Made by a program: the position numbers and the translations under genes. Below the pieces are notes generated by a model. That model made no database searches and was not told where the DNA came from. It worked only from the letters and a program-made list of their open reading frames with translations. A stretch of DNA of 9,593 bases, taken from NCBI GenBank assembly GCA_947372535.1, contig CANBUA010000189.1:1-9593 (forward strand). The letters are read 5' to 3'. The stretch is from Burkholderiales bacterium. Lineage in GTDB: Bacteria; Pseudomonadota; Gammaproteobacteria; Burkholderiales; Burkholderiaceae. Below, piece after piece: positions 1-6,077 of this stretch (position 1 is its first letter; every line of letters starts with the position of its first letter).

Positions 1-386
1 TGGAGCAGTTCGTGCTGGCCTACCCGTCTGACCTGTTCTCGGTCGTGGGTCAGCAAGTGACGGTGACGCCGACAAACGCCTCGCAAAGCGATGTGTCGGC
101 CCGCCTGAACCTGCTGGTGCAGCGTGCCGGTGTGAGCACGCCGCGTCCGGAATGCGAGTTGGTTGCCAAGGGTGTGGTCGGTGGGGCCTCACGTGGCTGG
201 GTCTATGCCAAGGCCACCAGCAACTTCGTCTCTGACCGCCGCTCTGACGCCGCAGTGAACCTCAGTGGTCTGCTCTCGCTGGCCCGCGCGGACAACGCAG
301 CACTGACCTTTACTTGCGCGCCGCCTGGCAACGGCACGCGCATCGGCGTTGACCGCAACGCCGACGGGATCCCAGACGGAGGCTGA
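1..386 (+). CDS. C-terminal end of a secreted protein with a terminal Ca-binding-like motif (5' partial)
   Basis: The reading frame is open from the window edge (first full codon at base 3) and stops with TGA at 384-386, leaving about 127 residues. It begins EQFVLAYPSDLFSVVGQQVT, a segment I associate with the C-terminal parts of large exported beta-propeller or cytochrome-associated proteins; this recall is not verified. Two cysteines (in PECELVAKG and TFTCAPP) could form a disulfide, which suits an exported protein. The last residues carry DRNADGIPDGG, a DxNxDGxxD loop like those of thrombospondin type 3 or dockerin Ca2+ sites. The amino-terminal domains are outside the window, so no enzymatic role can be given. 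Two terminator-like hairpins follow, so it is the last gene of its transcript. The apparent GTG start at base 12 is only an internal valine codon. Confidence 0.7.
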   Translation, partial: EQFVLAYPSDLFSVVGQQVTVTPTNASQSDVSARLNLLVQRAGVSTPRPECELVAKGVVGGASRGWVYAKATSNFVSDRRSDAAVNLSGLLSLARADNAALTFTCAPPGNGTRIGVDRNADGIPDGG

Positions 387-413
387 TCGCTTCTTCTCCC
401 TTCAATCTTTCTC

Positions 414-444
414 AGCCCCTTGTGCGAAAGCCAAGGGGCTTTTT
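414..444 (+). terminator. Rho-independent terminator after the partial secreted-protein gene
   Basis: A perfect 9-bp stem AGCCCCTTG (414-422) pairs with CAAGGGGCT (432-440). The 9-nt loop can close further as GC-GAAA-GC, a GNRA tetraloop. The stem runs into TTTTT (440-444). It lies 28 nt after the upstream stop codon. Confidence 0.9.
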
Positions 445-460
445 GCTTCACTCCGAGCTT

Positions 461-495
461 CCCGGGGGATGTCGCAAGATTCCCTCCGGGTTTTT
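461..495 (+). terminator. Second terminator-like hairpin in tandem
   Basis: CCCGGGGG (461-468) pairs with CCTCCGGG (483-490), an 8-bp stem with one G-T wobble and a 14-nt loop, followed directly by TTTTT (491-495). It sits 17 nt beyond the first terminator and on the same strand. It may be a fail-safe terminator, or an attenuator in the leader of the gene at 567 if a promoter lies between the two hairpins. Confidence 0.6.
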
Positions 496-566
496 ACGTG
501 AGTGTCAGAGGTACCGGACATGGCTCATGATGTCGTCCAAGTACGGATTTTTCGAGGATTAAAAAA

Positions 567-1226
567 ATGGCACAGGTCCACATCAACCAAAACGCCAGAT
601 ACAAATGGATGGCCGTGGTGGTGATCGCAGGCATTGCTATCGCCGCTGCCTGGCGTTTGTCGAGTCAACATCCTGCCGCATCGTCGTCAGACGCGAGCCA
701 AGCGTCCGCCCCGTTGGAGGCGGCCTCCTCGGCCCAGGTGATCGCCATGCCTCCGCTTGAGGGCTCCAGCAAGGCCATTGCCGACAAGGCCATGAGCGAT
801 CAGGTCGAAGTGGCCAAAGAAGTCGAGCGCCAACCGGTGATCCCGCCAATCAAGGGCTTGGTCAAGGCGCGACCTTCTTTTCTTTCGCAAATGGAATGGG
901 ACATGGTGCAAGGCGTGGCCAATCAGCAGCCGCACCCGGACCAGGCCCTCACGCACCTGGTCAATTCCGTGCGCTTTAACAAGCAACTTGAACTCTGGCA
1001 ATCCCTGTCGAAATCAGCGGACCTGGCCAAGCGTCAGACCTTGGCCAAACAACTGCTGGAAGACATCCCTCAACGCGTCATCGATCAGGACATGGAGGAG
1101 CCCGAAGCCAAGAAGCTTCAGGAATCCCTGTTGCCCGATGTGAGTGGCGATCAGGCGATGGCCGCGCAAGAAGCCAAACGACTGGCTGATGCGCTCAAGG
1201 TCCGGGACGCTGCCGCCAGCAAATGA
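567..1226 (+). CDS. Single-pass membrane-anchored helical protein of unknown function
   Basis: 219 aa. The ATG at 567 is preceded by CGAGGA (553-558) at 8-nt spacing, a good ribosome site. Residues 14-31 form one hydrophobic segment (KWMAVVVIAGIAIAAAW) with short N-terminal polar residues, so it is probably a membrane anchor with the rest in the periplasm. Residues 32-60 are an Ala/Ser-rich linker. Residues 104-219 are charged, mostly helical and cysteine-free, with a compact block around 106-146 (FLSQMEWDMV, LTHLVNSVRFNKQLELWQ) that looks conserved. The architecture (N-terminal anchor, flexible linker, helical domain) recalls lipase chaperones and the PlcR-type phospholipase C accessory proteins; I cannot confirm either family. 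It appears monocistronic, with terminators behind and a convergent gene 29 nt ahead. No clear promoter was seen in 496-552. Confidence 0.75.
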   Translation: MAQVHINQNARYKWMAVVVIAGIAIAAAWRLSSQHPAASSSDASQASAPLEAASSAQVIAMPPLEGSSKAIADKAMSDQVEVAKEVERQPVIPPIKGLVKARPSFLSQMEWDMVQGVANQQPHPDQALTHLVNSVRFNKQLELWQSLSKSADLAKRQTLAKQLLEDIPQRVIDQDMEEPEAKKLQESLLPDVSGDQAMAAQEAKRLADALKVRDAAASK

Positions 1227-1255
1227 CGGCGTGAGCGTGGCGGCTGCGAAGAAGC

Positions 1256-2011
1256 TCAGGCGGCTGACTTGCTGCCTGGTTTTTTGACTGTGCGTGGGCT
1301 GGTGGCCGCTTTGCCAGGGGCCGTCGTGGTCGTGCGCTTGGCATCTTCGATTTCTTGCTTGAACCAACGGTCCAGGCCATCCCAAGCGAACAGCAGGTGG
1401 TGGACCACCACATCGACCGGTTGCTTGAATCCGCCTTGTACCCAATTCAGGCAGCTCTGGATGGAGATGCCGATCAACGCGCCACCAATGATCTCCAGTT
1501 CGATGTGCTTGGGCAGGTCAGGATAGATCAGGTCGCAGAAATGCTTCAAGGCCACGGAATGTTTGGTCAACTCCGGGTTGGTCCTGACCGTGACGTGCCG
1601 CCAGTAACTGGAGGCATCGATCAACATGATCTGGGCGCGGCGTGGGTCTTGCTGCACGAAGGTGAAGAAGGCCGTCAGGCCTGCCTTGGCCATCTCGTGT
1701 GTATCGAGCCTGGCGGCGGTCATGCCTACGCCGGTAGCGATCAAGGCCTGCTCGCTGATCAGCTTGAAAGCCGCCTCGTATGCCTCGGACGCGCTGGCAA
1801 AATGCTCTGAAAAATAACGCTCGGCAATGCGAGCCTCATTGCAGATGTCTCGCATGGTGGCCTTGCGCAAGCCCAGGGTTCCGAAGACCTCAATGGATGC
1901 ATCCAGCAGTTTCTGACGCCGTTGTTCACTGCGCTCTTCGGCCGACATGCCGCCGTAACGGCGGTTCAAAGACTTGGTCTCGGGCTCAACGAGGTCAATT
2001 TTGCTTTTCAT
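1256..2011 (-). CDS. TetR-family transcriptional regulator
   Basis: 251 aa, a cytoplasmic DNA-binding repressor family. Residues 31-75 carry the TetR helix-turn-helix: RRQKLLDASIEVFGTLGLRKAT, then MRDICNEARIAERYFSEHF. The remainder is a helical ligand-binding/dimerisation domain (ALKHFCDLIYPDLPKHIELEIIGGALIG). The lead-in NRRYGGMSAEERSEQRR is one I recognise from betaproteobacterial TetR proteins, so I keep the upstream ATG at 2011 although its Shine-Dalgarno is poor; the Met at residue 22 is less likely. The last ~27 residues are a low-complexity basic tail (TTTTAPGKAATSP...KKPGSKSAA), unusual for the family. The ligand and targets are unknown. It lies 108 nt downstream of the manganese exporter gene on the same strand but probably has its own promoter. 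The 3' end faces the gene at 567-1226 with no evident terminator in the 29-nt gap. Confidence 0.88.
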   Translation of the reverse strand: MKSKIDLVEPETKSLNRRYGGMSAEERSEQRRQKLLDASIEVFGTLGLRKATMRDICNEARIAERYFSEHFASASEAYEAAFKLISEQALIATGVGMTAARLDTHEMAKAGLTAFFTFVQQDPRRAQIMLIDASSYWRHVTVRTNPELTKHSVALKHFCDLIYPDLPKHIELEIIGGALIGISIQSCLNWVQGGFKQPVDVVVHHLLFAWDGLDRWFKQEIEDAKRTTTTAPGKAATSPRTVKKPGSKSAA

Positions 2012-2036
2012 TGTCTGATCGAGGCTTTTCGGTCTG

Positions 2037-2065
2037 CAAATAATTCATGAGCCTAACATTGGCAA
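2037..2065 (-). promoter_or_regulatory. Candidate promoter of the TetR gene
   Basis: Reading the minus strand, TTGCCA (2065-2060) is separated by 17 nt from TATTTG (2042-2037). The start codon is 25 nt further on. The -35 is reasonable and the -10 weak. An overlapping alternative pairs TTGCAT with TAGGCT. No clean palindromic operator was found, so autoregulation is not shown by the sequence. Confidence 0.3.
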
Positions 2066-2119
2066 TCGTTAAATGCAAATAGACTGAATGGGCCTCGATG
2101 TGGCATCGGCCGTGTCACG

Positions 2120-2695
2120 CTACTTGAAGGCGTTGCCGACGTTGAGCAAAGCCATGATGCCCAGTACAGCAAAAATGAGGGCCGCGATGCCATGCACCAG
2201 AGGCATGGGAATCTTGTGGGCGAAGCGGTTGCCCACAAAGACGGCGGGCACGTCGGCGATCATCATGCCCAGTGTCGTGCCGGCGACCACGTGGGAAAGC
2301 TCATGGTAGCGGGCAGCCAGGGCCACGGTCGCGATCTGTGTTTTGTCGCCCATCTCGGCCAGGAAGAATGCCAGCACGGTGGCGCCGAAGACGCCGAAGC
2401 GTTGCGGGCCGTCGAGCGCCTCGTCATCGACCTTGTCGGGGATGAGGATCCACGCCGCCATGCCCAGGAACGATACCCCGATGACCCAACGCAGCACGTC
2501 GGCGCCCAGCTGCGAGGCGACCCAGGCGCCCACGGCACCGGCGCAGGCATGGTTGATCAAAGTCGCGGTGAGGATGCCCAGGATGATGGGCACAGGACGC
2601 TTGAACTTGGCCGCCAGCAAGAATGCCAGCAGCTGGGTCTTGTCGCCCATCTCGCCGAGTGCGACGACACCGGTGGAAACGAAGAAGGATTCCAT
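2120..2695 (-). CDS. Gdt1/UPF0016 (TMEM165) family manganese exporter
   Basis: 191 aa, an integral inner-membrane cation transporter. Two inverted-repeat halves each carry the family signature: EMGDKTQ at residues 15-21 and again at 114-120. These acidic motifs supply the metal site in the Gdt1/UPF0016 family, whose bacterial members export Mn2+. Six hydrophobic segments are visible (about 4-14, 37-57, 66-85, 100-113, 135-155 and 168-186), with a charged cytoplasmic loop at 87-99. The start is ATG at 2695, not the in-frame TTG at 2701: the Shine-Dalgarno TTGGAG (2708-2703) is 7 nt before the ATG but only 1 nt before the TTG. The gene lies directly behind a yybP-ykoY Mn2+ riboswitch, which independently supports a manganese role. 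It would lower cytosolic Mn2+ when that metal is in excess. Confidence 0.93.
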   Translation of the reverse strand: MESFFVSTGVVALGEMGDKTQLLAFLLAAKFKRPVPIILGILTATLINHACAGAVGAWVASQLGADVLRWVIGVSFLGMAAWILIPDKVDDEALDGPQRFGVFGATVLAFFLAEMGDKTQIATVALAARYHELSHVVAGTTLGMMIADVPAVFVGNRFAHKIPMPLVHGIAALIFAVLGIMALLNVGNAFK

Positions 2696-2702
2696 CAACA
2701 AA

Positions 2703-2774
2703 CTCCAAGGGCCGAACTACTTTGAAACTGCACAACCTTCCCGGCCCAAAATCCAGAAGGTGATGCAGTCAAAG
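2703..2774 (-). promoter_or_regulatory. Riboswitch expression platform: anti-aptamer hairpin and Shine-Dalgarno
   Basis: Minus-strand bases 2774-2756 pair with 2740-2720 to give a long hairpin: CTTTGA with TCAAAG (two-base bulge), CTGCA with TGCAG, then one mismatch, one wobble, and ACCTTC with GAAGGT. It uses up the 3' strand of the aptamer's outer stem, so the two folds exclude each other. The hairpin loop contains GGGCCG (2747-2742), complementary to CGGCCC (2714-2709), which directly abuts the Shine-Dalgarno TTGGAG (2708-2703). No U-run follows, so control is probably translational rather than by intrinsic termination. The fold was drawn by hand and is an inference. Confidence 0.6.
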
Positions 2775-2876
2775 GTCTTGCCAGGCATGTTGCTGTGTGC
2801 GCCATGACCCGTGAGGGGTCAAGTATGTTGACGCAGACCCCTGCCGTGGAGGGCAGGGCGGCTACTCCCCAATGAC
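2768..2876 (-). promoter_or_regulatory. yybP-ykoY manganese riboswitch (aptamer)
   Basis: On the minus strand the conserved blocks appear in order: GGGGAGTAGC (2870-2861), GTCAACATACTT (2832-2821) and GCCTGGCAAGACC (about 2787-2775). These are hallmark stretches of the yybP-ykoY class, which binds Mn2+. Hairpins lie between them: CCCTGCC/GGCAGGG and TGACCC/GGGTCA. The outer stem can be drawn as GTCA..GG (2876-2869) with CC..TGAC (2775-2768) around a small T-T internal loop. The aptamer ends about 60 nt before the Shine-Dalgarno of the Gdt1-type exporter, the classic gene partner. Its promoter must lie in roughly 2877-2925. A poor match is TTGTCT, 19 nt, TAGACT, overlapping the 3' end of the HU transcript. 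Confidence 0.92.
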
Positions 2877-2913
2877 GAGCGAGTGGACGCAGTCTACCCT
2901 GAGTGTGGCCCTG

Positions 2914-2947
2914 AAAGACAAAAGCCCTGAACCATCGCGTCCAGGGC
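2914..2947 (-). terminator. Rho-independent terminator of the HU gene
   Basis: Minus-strand GCCCTGGA (2947-2940) pairs with TTCAGGGC (2931-2924), an 8-bp stem with one G-T and an 8-nt loop, followed by TTTTGTCTTT (2923-2914). It lies 31 nt after the HU stop codon and only about 40 nt before the riboswitch aptamer, so the exporter gene should have a separate promoter. Confidence 0.85.
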
Positions 2948-2978
2948 CTCGCCAGTTTTCAGGCTGATGAAGAAGGGA

Positions 2979-3362
2979 TCAGGCCTTCTTGGCTTTCTTG
3001 GCAGCAACCTTCTTGGCGGCAGGCTTGGCCGCTTTCTTGGCTGCGGGCTTGGCATCAGCCGCCTTGGCCGCCTTGCGGGCAGCAGCCTTGGGGTCGACGG
3101 CAGCCTTGAAGGTGGCACCCGGTGTGAACTTGGGCAGCTTGGCGGCGGCAATCTTGATCTTGGCGCCGGTGCTGGGGTTCACGCCAGCACGTGCAGCGCG
3201 AGCGTGTTGTTTGAAGGAGCCGAAGCCGGGGATGGTCACGGCATCACCCTTCTTGACGGAGGCCACGATGGTGTCCAGCAGCGTCTCGAGAATGCGGCCA
3301 GCCTCAGCCTTGGACAATGCATGGGTGTCAGCCAGGCGCTGAATCAGATCGGTTTTATTCAT
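2979..3362 (-). CDS. HU-family DNA-binding protein with a lysine/alanine-rich C-terminal tail
   Basis: 127 aa. Residues 1-90 form an HU/IHF core: MNKTDLIQRLADTHALSKAE (dimerising helices), then GFGSFKQHARAARAGVNPSTG (46-66), the beta-arm signature whose proline (P63) intercalates in DNA. The usual Arg of GRNP is Val here (AGVNP). Residues 91-127 are a basic, low-complexity extension with repeated AAKK and PAAKK units, like eukaryotic H1 tails and known from HU proteins of some Burkholderiales. The core bends DNA and organises the nucleoid; the tail probably adds nonspecific DNA contacts. The ATG at 3362 is fixed by the conserved MNK start, though the Shine-Dalgarno is weak. The gene is on the same strand as the kinase gene ending 110 nt upstream, and it has its own terminator. 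Confidence 0.93.
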   Translation of the reverse strand: MNKTDLIQRLADTHALSKAEAGRILETLLDTIVASVKKGDAVTIPGFGSFKQHARAARAGVNPSTGAKIKIAAAKLPKFTPGATFKAAVDPKAAARKAAKAADAKPAAKKAAKPAAKKVAAKKAKKA

Positions 3363-3382
3363 GATTGGGTCACGTTGCTAAA

Positions 3383-3410
3383 CCCACAATGCGTGGGCAC
3401 AGCTATTGTG
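3383..3410. repeat. Overlapping small inverted repeats upstream of the HU gene
   Basis: CCCAC (3383-3387) pairs with GTGGG (3393-3397), and CACAAT (3385-3390) pairs with ATTGTG (3405-3410). They lie 20-48 nt before the HU start in the 110-nt gap. They may be a leader hairpin or an operator half. I could not assign a convincing sigma-70 promoter here, nor a terminator for the kinase operon. Confidence 0.3.
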
Positions 3411-3472
3411 CATCGTGTCTACAGATATTTTGGTGGGCGGCACCGGGGGCATTCACTAGCCTTGGCCGACCG

Positions 3473-5494
3473 TCAATGCGCATGCTGGGCCGACAACTCC
3501 AGTGCATCGTTCAGTGTTTCCAGGAAGTCATCAATGTCGATGGGCTTGGTGACATAACGGAAGAAGCCGGCCTGCAAGCCCTCGGTGATGGTGCGCGGCA
3601 TGGCATTGGCGGTGACGGCGATCACTGGGATGTGCGCGGTCACCGGGTCCTGGCTCAAGATGGCTTGGGCCTCGTTGCCATCCAGTCCGGGCAGGTTGAT
3701 GTCCATGAGGATCACATCGGGCACGTGGGCCCTGGCCAGGTCGATGCCCATGCGCGCATCGGGCGCCGAGATCAACTTCACGTCGGTGTGCATGGTCAGG
3801 ATCTGCTCGACCAGTTTGAGGCTCACCGGGTTGTCCTCCACATACAGCACCGTGACGCCGCGCTTGTTGCCTGAGCTTGGCCGTGTGGCCAGGGGGGATT
3901 GGGCCAGGAACTCCGCATTGATGGGCGCACTCAGCGCAGCCCGCTTCAAATCGATCCAGAACACGCTGCCCATGCCCACGGTGCTTTGCACACCGATGTC
4001 TCCACCCATCAGCTTGGCCAGCTTCTTGGTCACCACCAGGCCGATGCCTGTGCCTTCCTGCGATCCGGCCTCTTGCCCCAGCCGGTTGAACGGTTGGAAC
4101 AGCGCCGTGAGTTGGTCAGGTCGCAAGCCCATGCCAGTGTCCTGCACAGCGATGCGCACGCAGTCGTTGTCGAGCCGGGTGCACTCGATCTTCACGCTGC
4201 CCATGTCGCGGTTGTACTTGATCGCGTTGGACAGCAGGTTGAGCAGGATCTGCTTGAGCCGGGTGCGGTCGGCCACCACGTTGAGGTCGCAGCGCGCGGG
4301 GAACAAGGCGTGGATGTGGCGCATCGCCGCCAACGGTTCGATCATGGACTGGCACTCGGTCAGCACCTCGTCCACGCTGACCGGCTCCAGCGACAAGGTC
4401 AACTTGCCCGATTCGATCTGCGCCAGATTGAGGATGTCGTTGATCAGGGTCAGCAAATGCCGGCCTGCGTTGACGATGTGGCCAGAGAAAGTCTTGCGCT
4501 GCTCAGGGCTGGAGGGCAGGGTGTCCATGCTGAGCAATTGCCCGAAGCCGATGATGGCATTGAGCGGCGTGCGCAGCTCGTGGCTCATGCTGGAGAGGAA
4601 CTCCGACTTGGCGCGGTTGGCGCTCTCGGCGGCCTCTGAGGCGCGGGCCAGCTCGTGGTTGGAGGTCTCCAGTTGCTGCGTGCGCTCCTGCACACGGCGC
4701 TCTAGCGCTTCGTTGAGCCGCAGGATCTCCTGCTCCGCCAGGCGCCGCTCCACCACCTCGGCCGCCTTGCCCAGGTTGGAGGCCTCCAGCGCCAGCGTAC
4801 GGCGCTCGATCTCGGCCAGCATGTTGTTGAAAGACTCCACCAGCGCACCCACTTCATCGCTGGTGATCTTTTCTGCCCGGCGCGAATAGTCACCTTGCTG
4901 GATGACTTCGCGTGCGATGGTGTTGATGTCCATGATCGGCCGGGTCACGACTTTTTGCAGTCGGAAGGACACCAGGAAAGCGGCGCCCATGCCCAGCAAG
5001 GCCACGACCAGCGCAATGCCGGTGTAGTCCAGCAACCGACCATAGAGTTCATAGTCGGCCCGCAGGTAGACCGTGCCCACGACCTCGCCGTTCTCGATGA
5101 TGGGCTTGGAGATGATGAGGTTGCGCTGCTCGATGTGAGCGCCCTCCGGGCCGGCGGTCAGCGGCAGCGGAAGGGCAATTTTCGGATTGGCCTGGTAGCT
5201 CGCGAACAAACGCCCTTTGGCGTCGTAGATGGCGGCTGCGCGTACCTTGGGTTGCGAACGCAGCAGGCTCAGGTTCTCGCGGGCCATCCGGGCATCATCG
5301 AATGACAGGGCCGGTGCTGTGGTGCGCCCAAGCAGCGCGGCCTGGGTGCTCATGTCGTTGACCCAGCTCTGGTGGTAGGCCCGCACGTCATAGGTGATCA
5401 TGGCCCCAAGCGCGACGATCAGTGCAACGAGGGTCGAGGTCAGCATCAGGGCCAACAGGCGACGTTGCAGTGATCCTGCGAAGAGGCTGCTCAT
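3473..5494 (-). CDS. Hybrid sensor histidine kinase with CHASE8-like periplasmic domain and receiver
   Basis: 673 aa, inner-membrane sensor. Order: TM1 (about 11-34), periplasmic domain (35-155) with a CHASE8-like pattern ([37 protein letters not shown]), TM2 (156-176), HAMP (177-230), coiled coil (about 231-295), HisKA with phospho-acceptor H305 in [14 protein letters not shown], HATPase with N-box [10 protein letters not shown] (N423), G1 DTGMGL (452-457) and G2 GTGIGL (481-486), linker, and receiver (547-665) with acidic pair E553/D554, phospho-acceptor D598 (LMDINLPG), T628 and K650. All catalytic residues expected are present. There is no HPt domain, so phosphate must leave through a separate HPt or regulator, or the receiver tunes the kinase. 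The start ATG overlaps the stop of the upstream YfiR gene (ATGA, 5491-5494), implying translational coupling. CHASE8 is the sensor domain of YfiN, which is held inactive by YfiR; I infer that the neighbouring YfiR-like protein controls this kinase. Confidence 0.93.
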   Translation of the reverse strand: MSSLFAGSLQRRLLALMLTSTLVALIVALGAMITYDVRAYHQSWVNDMSTQAALLGRTTAPALSFDDARMARENLSLLRSQPKVRAAAIYDAKGRLFASYQANPKIALPLPLTAGPEGAHIEQRNLIISKPIIENGEVVGTVYLRADYELYGRLLDYTGIALVVALLGMGAAFLVSFRLQKVVTRPIMDINTIAREVIQQGDYSRRAEKITSDEVGALVESFNNMLAEIERRTLALEASNLGKAAEVVERRLAEQEILRLNEALERRVQERTQQLETSNHELARASEAAESANRAKSEFLSSMSHELRTPLNAIIGFGQLLSMDTLPSSPEQRKTFSGHIVNAGRHLLTLINDILNLAQIESGKLTLSLEPVSVDEVLTECQSMIEPLAAMRHIHALFPARCDLNVVADRTRLKQILLNLLSNAIKYNRDMGSVKIECTRLDNDCVRIAVQDTGMGLRPDQLTALFQPFNRLGQEAGSQEGTGIGLVVTKKLAKLMGGDIGVQSTVGMGSVFWIDLKRAALSAPINAEFLAQSPLATRPSSGNKRGVTVLYVEDNPVSLKLVEQILTMHTDVKLISAPDARMGIDLARAHVPDVILMDINLPGLDGNEAQAILSQDPVTAHIPVIAVTANAMPRTITEGLQAGFFRYVTKPIDIDDFLETLNDALELSAQHAH

Positions 5495-6066
5495 GAGGCA
5501 GGCCTTTGGATGACTTTGCGCGCCACTGCCAGCAGGCGGGCGCTGATCTTGAGGTTGCTTTGTTCGGCCGATGGCAGAGAGATGTCAAAGCGCACCTTGT
5601 CGTTGACCACGACGAAGTTGATGATGCTCTCCAGCGCGTTGGCGGGATCGGCCTCGGTCACGATCAGCATGGGCTGGCCCTTGGCGGCGCCCAGCGCTTC
5701 TGCGGTAAAGGGCGCTGCGGCGCGCGTGACGAACAACACGTGCAAGCCCGCCAACGAATCGCCCCGGCGCAGCTTGCGCACCACCACCGAGCGGCCATTG
5801 ACGGCATGACCTGCCGTGATCTGGTTCAACTCCTCAGCCATGTTGTCAGGCCCGGCGATGCCGATGATGATGGGGGTGTCAGCCCGCTCGAAAGCCTGCA
5901 CCGGCCACTCGATGTAGCTGCAGAACTTGTACAGGAAGGCGGCCTTGATCTGGTATTCCATCACCTGGCCCCAGGCGGCATGGAGGCTGCCCAATGCCAG
6001 CAGAGTCCAGACCAGCGCGCTGCGCAGGAGTGGTGTCAGCTTGAGTTGTTGGCGCATGAAGGTCAT
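5491..6066 (-). CDS. YfiR (DUF4154) family periplasmic regulator
   Basis: 191 aa. Residues 1-33 are a Sec signal peptide (basic start MRQQLK, hydrophobic [19 protein letters not shown], cleavage near AWG/Q). The mature part shows family landmarks: [19 protein letters not shown] (37-55), an IIIGIAG strand (66-72), and near the end [19 protein letters not shown] (147-165) followed by [14 protein letters not shown]. In Pseudomonas aeruginosa, YfiR sits in the periplasm and represses the CHASE8 diguanylate cyclase YfiN. Here the partner encoded 4 nt further on is a CHASE8-like kinase. I chose ATG 6066 because the signal peptide follows at once and it clears the receptor gene by 11 nt; Met 6057 is the alternative. 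An upstream start at 6198 would add 44 residues lying mostly inside the receptor gene and bury the signal peptide. Only one cysteine remains in the protein (C49). Confidence 0.9.
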   Translation of the reverse strand: MTFMRQQLKLTPLLRSALVWTLLALGSLHAAWGQVMEYQIKAAFLYKFCSYIEWPVQAFERADTPIIIGIAGPDNMAEELNQITAGHAVNGRSVVVRKLRRGDSLAGLHVLFVTRAAAPFTAEALGAAKGQPMLIVTEADPANALESIINFVVVNDKVRFDISLPSAEQSNLKISARLLAVARKVIQRPAS

Positions 6067-6077
6067 GTCAAGGCAAC

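Noticed and set aside
2096..2119. Possible terminator hairpin after the exporter gene (GGCC GATG ... CATC GA GGCC)
   Set aside because: The stem is short with a bulge and no T-run follows, so I do not call it.
2192..2807. Overlapping plus-strand frames opposite the manganese exporter and its leader
   Set aside because: They run through the riboswitch and the membrane protein gene in reverse; composition is typical of antisense shadows.
3585..4889. 434-aa plus-strand frame opposite the hybrid kinase
   Set aside because: A long open shadow of a high-GC gene; the translation is Ser/Arg/Ala-biased with no domain, and the minus-strand frame holds complete kinase and receiver motifs.
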